Below are positions 1-8,844 of a stretch of 64,000 nt of DNA, one piece after another. The stretch is from Arachis hypogaea (Eukaryota > Streptophyta > Magnoliopsida > Fabales > Fabaceae): contig NC_092048.1 in the NCBI RefSeq assembly GCF_003086295.3, positions 41,354,425 to 41,418,424 on the forward strand, written 5' to 3'. Position 1 is the stretch's first letter. Every line of letters begins with the position of its first letter. The position numbers and the translations under genes were made by a program. The notes under the pieces are model-generated. The model was not told the DNA's origin. It saw only the letters and a list, made by a program, of their open reading frames with translations, and searched no databases.

Positions 1-362
1 AACTCGGGCAAAGTATGGACTATTATATATTAATGGAAAGCCCTGGATGTTTACTTTCCAACGCAATTGAGAGCGTGCCAATTAGATTTCTGTAGCTCCA
101 GAAAATCCATTTCGAGTGCAGGGAGGTCAGAATCCAACAGCATCTGCAGTCCTTTTTCAGCCTCTGAATCAGATTTTTGCTCAGGTACCTCAATTTCAGC
201 CAGAAAATACCTGAAATCACAGAAAAACACACAAAGTCATAGTAAAGTCCAAAAATGTGATTTTTACATAAAAACTAATAAAAACATAGTAAAAATTAAC
301 TAAAATATACTGAAAACTACCTAAAAATAATGCCAAAAAGCGTGTAAATTATCCGCTCATCA
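1..362 (-). repeat. 3' LTR of element E (partial)
   Basis: On the minus strand this begins TGATGAGCGGATAATTTACA at 362 and continues off the left edge. It matches the first part of the 5' LTR at 27795-28152 with visible divergence. Short open frames on both strands here are LTR shadows. Confidence 0.88.
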
Positions 363-1503
363 CAACACCAAACTTAAATTGTTGCTTGTCCCCAAGTAAC
401 TAAAAATCAAATAGGATAAAAAGAAGAGAATATACTATTAATTCCAAAATATCAATGAAACTTAGCTCCAATTAGATGAGCGGGACTAGTAGCTTTTTGC
501 CTCTGAACAGTTTTGGCATCTCACTTTGTCCTTTGAAGTTCAGAATGATTGGCATCTTTAGGAACTCATAATTTAGATAGTGTTATTGATTCTCCTAGTT
601 CAGTATGTTGATCCTTGAACACAGCTACTTTTTGAGTCTTGGCCGTGGCCCTAAGCACTTTGTTTTCCAGTATTACCACCGGATACATAAATACCACATA
701 CACATAACTAGGTGAACCTTTTCAGATTGTGACTCAGCTTTGCTATAGTCCCCAATTAGAGGTGTCCAGGGTTCTTAAGCACACTCTTTTTTCTTTGGAT
801 CATGACTTTAACCGCTCAGTGTCAAGTTTTTCACTTGACACCTTCACGCCACAAGCACATGGTTAGGGACAGCTTGGTTTAGCCGCTTAGGCCATGATTT
901 TATTCCTTTAGGCCCTCCTATCCATTAATGCTCAAAGCCTTGGATCCTTTTTATTTTACCCTTGCCTTTTGGTTTAAAGGGTTACTGGCTTTTTGCTCTT
1001 GCCTTTTGGTTTAAAGAGCTATTGGCTTTTTCTGCTTGCTTTTCTTTTTCTTTCTCTTTTTTTTGCCTTTTTTTTGCAAGCCTTGTTTTTCACTGCTTTT
1101 TCTTGCTTCAAGAATTAATTTTATGATTTTTCAGATTATCAATTAACATTTCTCCTTTTTCATCATTCTTTCAAGAGCCAACAATTTTAACATTCATAAA
1201 CAACAAATTCAAAAATATGCACTGTTCAAGCATTCATTCAGAAAACAAAAAGTATTGTCACCACATCAAAATAATTAAACTAATTTCAAGGATGAATTCG
1301 AAATCATGTACTTCTTGTTCTTTTGTGGTTAAAACATTTTTTATTTAAGAAAGGTGATGGATTCATAGGACATTCATAGCTTTAAGGCATAGACACTAGA
1401 CACTAATGATCATGTAGTAAAGACACAAAACATAGTCAAACATAAAGCTCAAAACCGAAAATAGAAAAACAAATAGACAAGGAGATTAAGGAATGGGTCC
1501 ACC
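363..1503 (-). other. 3' non-coding region of element E
   Basis: There is no gene here. It corresponds to the region between the extra ORF and the 3' LTR of element A (22037-23172), with the same pyrimidine/purine-rich stretch near 1035-1090. It ends at the LTR with a hairpin at 381-400 (seven of eight stem pairs) and an AAGTTTGGTGTTG motif (364-376) in the position expected for a polypurine tract. Confidence 0.75.
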
Positions 1504-1737
1504 TTAGTGAGGGTGGCGTCTTCTTCCTCTTGAAGAACCAATGGTGCTCTTGAGCTCCTCTATGTCTCTTCCTTGCCTTTGTTGCTCCTTCCTCATGGCT
1601 CTTTGATCTGCAGTCAAATGCTCTACCACTGAACTATGGACCCTTGAGATGAACCTCTCCATCTCTCATGACTCGGGGGTGGAAGCAACTGCCTTTCTTT
1701 TCCTCTTTCTAGAGGTTTCTCCAGCCTTAGGTGCCAT
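1504..1737 (-). pseudogene. Remnant of the extra ORF (as in element A), about 950 nt replaced by a tRNA-Cys half
   Basis: Read on the minus strand, an ATG at 1737 starts a sequence that follows the first 30 or so codons of the extra ORF of element A (20888 onward; basic N-terminus, then E-M-E-R-F-I-S). It then jumps at about 1644 into a tRNA-Cys 5' half and resumes at the last 30 codons, ending with a stop at 1504-1506. Relative to A roughly 950 nt are missing. There is also an in-frame TGA where A has TGG (S-W-E), so it cannot encode the protein. In A this ORF belongs to a plant transposon-associated family of unknown function. Confidence 0.75.
1603..1643 (-). other. Captured 5' half of tRNA-Cys(GCA)
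   Basis: The minus strand reads from 1643 with the exact 5' end of plant tRNA-Cys: GGGTCCATAG, then TTCAGTGGTAGAGCA, then the anticodon arm TTTGACTGCAGATCAA. Acceptor 5' strand, D arm (with an A-box-like TAGTTCAGTGG) and the whole anticodon arm with GCA are present. The variable region, T arm and 3' acceptor strand are absent. I know one mismatch against the plant consensus (T for C in the D stem). It sits exactly at the deletion in the extra ORF. It cannot be a functional tRNA. The comparison is with my memory of the plant sequence. Confidence 0.8.
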
Positions 1738-1774
1738 AAATGGTTATGGAAAAACAAAAAGTAACGCTTTTTTT

Positions 1775-1813
1775 CCACACCAAACTTAAAAGGTTTGCTC
1801 GTCCTCGAGCAAA
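1775..1813 (-). promoter_or_regulatory. RGGR-loop hairpin plus AAGTTTGGTGT motif, upstream of the extra ORF remnant
   Basis: 1794-1813 is a perfect 8-bp stem (TTTGCTCG with CGAGCAAA) around a 4-nt loop that reads AGGA on the minus strand. It is followed at 1775-1788 by TAAGTTTGGTGTGG. The same pair precedes the extra ORF in element A (20814-20851). The stem differs from related copies by compensating changes, which argues for an RNA structure. Confidence 0.6.
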
Positions 1814-1982
1814 AGAAGAAAGAAGGGAGTAGAAGGAGAAGTGGAGGAGATGGAGGTATGTGAGTGGGTGGGTTTGGGAGGGGAATGATTTGAATTTGAA
1901 TGGTGAGGTAGGTGGAGATCCTGTGGAGTCCACAGATCCTGAGGGGTCAAGGACTTCTCATCCCTGCTCTATTTAGGCGTGC

Positions 1983-2210
1983 AAAACGCCCTTAGAGTGC
2001 AACTCTGGCGTTAAACGCCAGGTTGCAGCCTGTTTCTGGCGTTTAACGACAACTTTTCTTCCCTTTCTGGCGTTTAACGCCAACTTGGTGCTCTATTCTG
2101 GTGTTAAACGCCAGCTTGTTGCTTCTTTCTGGCGTTAAACGCCCAGAACGGTGCCAAACTGGACGTTTAACGTCCATTCTGCTACTCTTACTGGTGTTTA
2201 AACGCCAGTA
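1983..2210. repeat. Array of palindromic GGCGTT-AACGCC modules
   Basis: About six copies of a module like CTGGCGTTTAACGCCAG spaced 30-45 bp apart, with variants GGTGTTAAACGCC and GGACGTTTAACGTCC that keep the dyad symmetry. It lies between the pol stop and the extra ORF remnant, matching the array at 20188-20361 in element A. Confidence 0.8.
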
Positions 2211-2365
2211 AGTCTGTCCTCCAGGGTGTGCTATTTTTGATGCTGTTTTTTATTCTGCTTTAATTCTGCAGCTGTGTTTATGACTCCACATGATCATCAA
2301 CCTAAAGAAAACATAAGATAACAATGGAAAATAAAATGAAAAAGTAATTAACATAGATAAATAAG

Positions 2366-2413
2366 ATTGGATTGCCTCCCAATAAGCGCTTCTTTACTGT
2401 CAATAGCTTGACA
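2366..2413 (-). promoter_or_regulatory. Post-ORF double hairpin of element E
   Basis: Directly after the pol stop codon (minus strand) comes TGTCAAGCTATTGACA (2413-2398, 6-bp stem) and then ATTGGGAGGCAATCCAAT (2383-2366). The second stem carries a C-to-T change relative to the other elements, giving a G-U pair rather than a break. Four other elements have the same block at the same place. Confidence 0.6.
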
Positions 2414-5214
2414 TTACTGAGCCTTATAGTTTGCAATGTCTGCAAACCACAGAGCTTTCTGAATAGCAAACAATTGCTCATCTGGAAAGGTTTCAGATAT
2501 CTCAGTAGGAAGGAGGGATGCTCCTGCTACTGGTTCTATCCGGGACAGGTGATCAGCTACTTGATTTTCTGTCCCTTTTCTGTCTCTTATTTCTATATCA
2601 AACTCTTGCAGAAGCAACACCCATCTTATGAGTCTGGGTTTTGAATCCTGCTTTGTGAGGAGATATTTTAGAGCAGCATGGTCAGTATACACAATCACTT
2701 TTGATCCTACTAAGTAAGATCTAAACTTGTCAATGGCATAAACCACTGCAAGCAATTCCTTTTCTGTGGTTGTGTAATTTTTCTGCGCATCATTTAAAAC
2801 ACGGCTAGCATAGTAAATGATGTGTAGAAGCTTGTTATGCCTCTGTCCCAATACTGCACCAATGGCATGGTCATTGGCATCACACATTAGTTCGAATGGT
2901 AATGTCCAGTCTGGTGCAGAAATAACTGATGCTGTGACCAGCTTAGCTTTTAAAGTTTCAAACTCCTGCAGACACTCTGTGTCAAACACAAATGGCGTGT
3001 CAGCAGCTAGCAGATTGCTCAGAGATTTTGCAATTTTTGAAAAATCTTTTATAAACCTCCTATAGAATCCTGCATGCCCCAGAAAGCTTCTGATTGCCTT
3101 AACATTGGCAGGTGGTGGTAATTTTTCAATTACTTCAACTTTAGCTTGATCCATCTCTATTCCCTTGTTTGAAATTTTATGCCCAAGGACAATCCCTTCA
3201 GTCACCATAAAGTGACATTTTTCCCAGTTTAAAACTAGGTTGGTCTCTTGGCATCTTTTTAGAACAAGTGCTAAATGGTCAAGGCAGGAGCTGAATGAGT
3301 CTCCAAATACTGAAAAGTCATCCATGAAGACTTCCAGAAATTTCTCTACCATATCAAAGAAGATAGAAAGCATGCACCTCTGAAAGGTTGCAGGTGCATT
3401 GCATAGACCAAAAGGCATCCTTCTGTAGGCAAACACTCCAGAAGGGCATGTGAATGCTGTTTTCTCTTGGTCCTGAGGATCTACTGCAATTTGGTTGTAA
3501 CCTGAATAGCCATCCAAAAAGCAGTAATATTCATGACCTGCTTGTCTCTCTAGCATCTGGTCTATGAATGGTAAAGGAAAGTGATCCTTCCTGGTGGCTG
3601 TATTGAGCCTTCTGTAATCAATACACATACGCCACCCTGTAACTGTCGTTGTAGGAACCAGTTCATTCTTTTCGTTTTGAACCACTGTCATGCCTCCCTT
3701 CTTGGGGACAACTTGGACAGGGCTTACCCAGGGGCTATCAGAAATAGGATAAATGATCCCAGCCTCTAGTAACTTAGTGACCTCCTTCTGCACCACCTCT
3801 TTCATGGCTGGATTCAGCCGCCTCTGTGGTTGAACCACTGGCTTAGCATCATCCTCCAATAGGATCTTGTGCATGCATCTAGCTGGGCTTATACCCTTAA
3901 GGTCACTTATGGACCACCCAAGAGCTGTCTTGTGTGTCCTTAGCACTTGAAGTAGTGCTTTCTCTTCCTGTGGATTTAAAGCAGAGCTTATGATCACCGA
4001 AAAAGTGTCACCTTCTCCCAAAAATGCATATTTCAGGGATGGTGGTAGTGGTTTGAGCTCGGGTTTAGGAGGTTTTTCCTCTTCCTGAGGAATTTTCAGA
4101 GGCTCTTTTATTTCCTCTGGTCCCTCCAGGTCAGGCTGAACATCTTTAAAAATATCCTCTAGCTCTGATTCAAGACTCTCAGTCATATTAACCTCTTCCA
4201 CCAGAGAGTCAATAATATCAATGCTCATGCAGTCGTTTGGGGTGTCTGGATGCTGCATAGCTTTGACAACATTCAACTTAAACTCATCCTCATTGACTCT
4301 CAGGGTTAATTCCCCTTTTTGGACGTCAATGAGGGTTCGTCCAGTTGCTAGGAAAGGTCTTCCTAGAATGAGAGTTGCATTCTTGTGCTCCTCCATTTCC
4401 AGCACTACAAAGTCAGTGGGAAAGGCAAATGGCCCAACCTTGACAATCATGTCCTCAATTACACCTGATGGATATTTAATGGAGCCATCAGCAAGTTGGA
4501 GGCATATTCGGGTTGGTTTGACTTCTTCAGTCAAGCCAAGCTTTCTGATAGTGGATGCAGGTATTAGGTTGATACTTGCCCCAAGATCACGTAGAGCTTT
4601 CTTAGTACAAGTACCCTCTAATGTGCATGGTATCATAAAGTTTCCCAGATCTTTAAGCTTCTCTGGTAAGCTCTTTAAAATGACTGCACTGCATTCTTCA
4701 GTGAGAAAAAATTTTTTAGTTTCTCTCCAATCCTTCTTATGACTTAAGATCTCTTTCATGAACTTAGCATAAGAGAGTATTTGCTCAAGTGCCTCTGCAA
4801 ACGGAATCTTGATTTCAAGAGTCCTGAGATAGTCTGCAAAGCGGGAAAATTGTTTATCCTGTTTCGCTTGGCAGAGTTTCTGAGGATAAGGCATTCTGGC
4901 TTTATATTCTTCAACCTTAGTTGCTGCATGTTTATTTCCTACAGAGGCAGGTTGAGAAGCCTTCTTGAGGGAGTTATTATCATCACTTGCAGGTGTCTGA
5001 TCCCTCATTGGCGTTTGAACGCCAGGATTGGACATGGATTGGGCGTTTAACACCAGATTCCAACACTTTTCTAGCGTTTGAACGCCAGAACTGGACATGG
5101 ATTGGGCGTTTAACACCAGTTTTTCATCCTTTTCTGGTGTTTGAACGCCAAACTTATTCCTCTCTGGGATCTTACTGTCCTCAGAGGGATTTTGGGTAGC
5201 AGGTTGCTCATCCT
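2414..5214 (-). CDS. pol: Gypsy pol of element E: protease, reverse transcriptase, RNase H; integrase missing
   Basis: This is an open frame of about 930 codons. From its 5' end it has a linker carrying three repeats of a G-V-Q-T-P / L-N-A-Q-S-M-S unit, then an aspartic protease with D-L-G-A-S-I-N-L (codon about 222), reverse transcriptase (about 465-700; the catalytic motif F-M-D-D is near codon 642), then RNase H (about 785-900; D-A-N-D, T-T-E-K-E-L and Y-T-D-H are visible). It stops just after F-A-D-I-A-N-Y, where related elements continue into integrase, so that domain was deleted. The frame stays open rightward for 13 codons into the LTR of F; those residues are not native. Gag and the start codon lie beyond insertions F and A. 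RT and RNase H look intact, so this old copy may simply have escaped stops by chance. Confidence 0.9.
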
Positions 5215-7274
5215 TGATGTGTGGAAAACGATCCAACACAAAAATCACCGGCAAGTGTACCGGATCGCATCAAGTAATAATAACTCACATGAGTGAGGTC
5301 GATCCCACAGGGATTGAAGGATTGAGCAATTTTAGTTTAGTGGTTGATTTAGTCAAGCAAATCAAGTGTTGATTGAGTGATTTGTGATTGTAGAAACTAA
5401 ATTTCTTGAAATGTAAAGGGAGAGGGGTAGATTACAGGAAATTAAAGAGCAAAGAAAGTAAATAAGCCGAATCTTAAAGAACAAGTAATGTAAATTGCAG
5501 AAACTTAGATTGCAAGAAATGTAAATGGCTGAATCTTAAAGTGCAAGAAATGTAAATTGCTTGCATTATAAAAGGAGTCGGGAATTTGGATTGCAGAAAT
5601 TAAACAAGAACAAGTGAATTGTAATTAAACAGAAGAGTAGAAAGTGAGTTGAAATAAAGTAGATCTAAACAAAAAAGTAGAAATGCTTGAGAAATTAAAA
5701 CAGAGAATGACTTGTGCTTAAATTGCAGCAAATTAAAAGTAGTTGAAGATCTCAGGAGTGGAAGAGACTAGAAAACAAGTCTAGATCTCAAATCCTTCCT
5801 TGATCCAACAAGAGCAATTACAAAAGAAATAAAGAAAAGTAAATTGCAGAATTAAAGAGAAGATGAAGCAGTAAAGAGAAATTCAAATTCAATTGTGCAG
5901 AAAAAGTAAACAAGAGATCTCAAGATGAGATTGAGACAGAATTTTCCCAATTCTCAACACCCAAGACTCAAACAAAGCGCGTAGAAAGGAAAGCAAAAAC
6001 AACCGAGGGGAAGAGAATTCAATCCTCCTTCCCAGGAACTTTCAAATTCTAAAAGCAACAACTCAAAAATGTAAAGATGAGCTCTCTACTGTAAGTATGA
6101 AAAATTCTAAAAAGGGAAGCTCCAAAAGAAAAAGCTCACCGAAAAATTAAATTCTAAGCTATTTATACACTCTCTTCAAATGATCTTCAAGTCTTGAATT
6201 GGGCCCTTGCTCTTGATGAAATTGGGTTGACAAAAGCCTCTGTTGATTGCTCTTGGTGTTGGGAAGAAATATGTTTGCAACTTGGGCCTTGGGGATTTAC
6301 GTTTGAGTCAACGTTTGAGGCAAACGTTGACTCAAACGCCTTCGTGCCAATTATGCAGCTCGGCCATGTTCTGCTACCATCCACGTTTGAGCCAACGTTT
6401 GAGGTCAAACGTGAGCTCAAACGTGGCCTTTCCCTTGCTTCTCTTCTAGCCAACGTTTGGCCCAACGTTTGAGCCAAACGTTGGCGCAAACGTGGCTCAT
6501 CCAAGGCATCAAACAGGGTTGCTCTTTCCAGGTATTTAGGCACCAACGTTTGACCTTACGTTTGAGGCAAACGTTGGCGCAAACGTTGCCTTCCCCTGAT
6601 TGAATTTTTTTAGCCAACGTTTGCTTCAACGTTTGAGGCAAACGTTGGCGCAAACGTTGCCTTGGCTTTGGCTTTGCATTCTTTTATGCCTTTGGCAAAG
6701 AAAACTTAATAATGCATGCATCATTGGCTTTGTTAATTAATTGCTAATGCATTGGCCAATTTGTTTTAACGGAATTAAAATGAAATGCATGCTTTCATTA
6801 GCTTTACTAATTAAATATTTCATGCATGCATTCATTATGTTTTAATTAATAAAGCCAATTGCATTAACGTTGAAAAATCATTAAATGCATGCTTTCATTC
6901 GGCCATAGTTAAATGCATGCATGCATAAGCATTAATGCATGTCAGTTCATGATGCCAAGGAACAAATGGTCATGGGCCACGCTTTTTCCTTCCATAGGCC
7001 ACGCTTCCCTTGTTTCTTTCTTTTCTTCACCTACAAGTAATCAAAACAACCAATCAAAATATCACAAAATTCACAAAGCTTAAAATTCATTTAAAAACCA
7101 ATAAATTTTAGCTTAAACCTCATGATTTTGTGTCAATTAAAGGGTGGTTGATTGAATCTAAGTACACATGAAATTCTACCCAAATGGCTTACTTATGGCT
7201 CAAGAAAGTGCATAAAATCTATTGAAAACAAAGGAAAAAGACTAGTGAAACTAGGCTAAGATGACCTGTCATCA
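5215..7274 (-). repeat. 3' LTR of element F
   Basis: Read on the minus strand it starts TGATGACAGGTCATC at 7274 and ends CCACACATCA at 5215. U3 holds a cluster of CATGCA palindromes (6710-6945) and the CAACGTTTG array (6298-6660). A TATA box (TATAAATA) lies at 6167-6160. The LTR end holds the conserved CTCACATGAGTGAGG / GATCCCACA block. Confidence 0.92.
6298..6660. repeat. Array of CAACGTTTG / CAAACGTTG palindromes in the 3' LTR of F
   Basis: There are about ten CAACGTTTG-type arms paired head-to-head with CAAACGTTG, for example GTTTGAGGCAAACGTTGGCG. On the element strand the array runs from about 130 to 500 bp upstream of the TATA box, so it is promoter-proximal. Copies differ by single CG-to-TG changes. 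Confidence 0.8.
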
Positions 7275-8788
7275 TAACACCAAACTTAAAGCTTGTTTGT
7301 CCCCAAGCAAGTATTGAATTTATTAAGAAGAAATAATGAAATAGAAGAGGATGTTCATGCTAGCAGAGTATTATTAGTAGCTCATGGGGTTTTATGCTGA
7401 TATGTAACTACTCACTTCTTATTGACATCTAGGTATAGAAAGTCTCCTCCAAGCATCACTTAACACACTGCTATGACCTCTCATTATTTATTTGTCCTTG
7501 ATGTTTGTTTCTCTTTATTTTCCTTTTCTGTAACATTCAGCTCAGTGTCATGTGTGCAGCAATTCTTTTTTTTTTTTATTTGTGCTCAACACATTATTCA
7601 CTATAGACACTTGGCTCACATTCCTTCTTAGAACATTGATGCCCAGCACCTCTTTGGGTTACTAAATGTCTTGTAGCTAAGTTGCTCTTGATAGTGGACT
7701 TTCAGTTGATAATCCCGGGTTAGTTAACCCAAGTTACCAAGTGTTGATGCACTCCAAAGAACTTAATAATCCAAGCAGATCCTAGTACAAAGACACCACA
7801 GGCATATATTCTAAGGTTCAAGCTATTGGTGTCCAGCTTTATTTTTTCCTCTTTTTATTTTTCTTGCTGCCATACTTAGCTTTTTTTTTCTTTTCATTCC
7901 TACTTGTTTTTCTTTTCAACCAAGGAATTTTATTTTTGAGATTCATAGACAGTGAGCTACTTTCTACTTAAAAGGAGAACAGTCTAGTCCTTTTATTCAC
8001 TAAAAGTGAGCTACCACACAATCACACATACATACTACCATTTACTATTATTGTACTTCCAGCTAACAAAGACTATCTTACTTCATGTTCCAAACATTTC
8101 TTTTATTGAATTAAAAAGATACAGGGGACAAAGCATGCATTTAGTTAAGTGAAAGTAAATACACAAGACCACACTTAAACTAGCTTACTTATTGCAAAAA
8201 GTGATTCTACTTGTACTAAATGAACACTTTAGCAAGACATAAATCAAAGCAGTTCTCAATAGCAAGAGTTAAGTATAGATACAACCTATTGGTTTGCAGT
8301 TCTTTTGTCCTTCCTTCTGTTGTGCCCCTTTTGAGTTATGATGCATAATGTCTTCAAATGGTGGTTAGTTCCCTGCACAATTCTCAAAAGTTGCTTGTTT
8401 CTCAAGCCCTTAGGTGACTGGTTAGTATGCATTAATTGAGTGTGGCTTTTGGATTTAATTTGGTGTGGGAACACCAAACTTAATTCCTTGCCACTGTTTC
8501 TAATGCAACAGGTTGTCCACTTATGAATTCTTTTGGCCTTGCTAAAGGTTATGGAACCAAACTAAAAAGCATAAATGGTTGAATAAGTTGTCTGATTGCT
8601 TGGAGCTAGCATTATGTAGGAGGTGAGAGTATGCTTTTAAATGAGATTTTGGTGGAACACCAAACTTAGAATCCTTCGTTCTCCCTTAAATTGTTTTGGT
8701 GTGCAACACCAAACTTAGCTCTTTGCAATACATACTTAATTATTCAACATTTTTATTGAAAAAGCTATGAAAAGAAAACTACCTCAGG
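7275..8788 (-). other. 3' non-coding region of element F
   Basis: About 1.5 kb without a supportable gene. It carries four copies of the AAGTTTGGTGT motif on the minus strand (8718-8705, 8670-8656, 8482-8471 and 7288-7276). The last abuts the LTR and is preceded by a hairpin at 7311-7292 (GGGA loop, seven of eight pairs). Confidence 0.65.
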
Positions 8789-8835
8789 TTGGGTTGCCTC
8801 CCAACAAGCGCTTCTTTATTGTCATTAGCTTGACA
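8789..8835 (-). promoter_or_regulatory. Post-ORF double hairpin of element F
   Basis: Just after the ORF stop at 8845, the minus strand reads TGTCAAGCTAATGACA (8835-8820) and then TTGGGAGGCAACCCAA (8804-8789). It is the same block as in E, A, B and C. Confidence 0.6.
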
Positions 8836-8844
8836 TCGATCCCC

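Noticed and set aside
6298..6660. CRISPR-like array
   Set aside because: The repeats are palindromic, variable and without uniform spacers, and lie inside plant LTRs.
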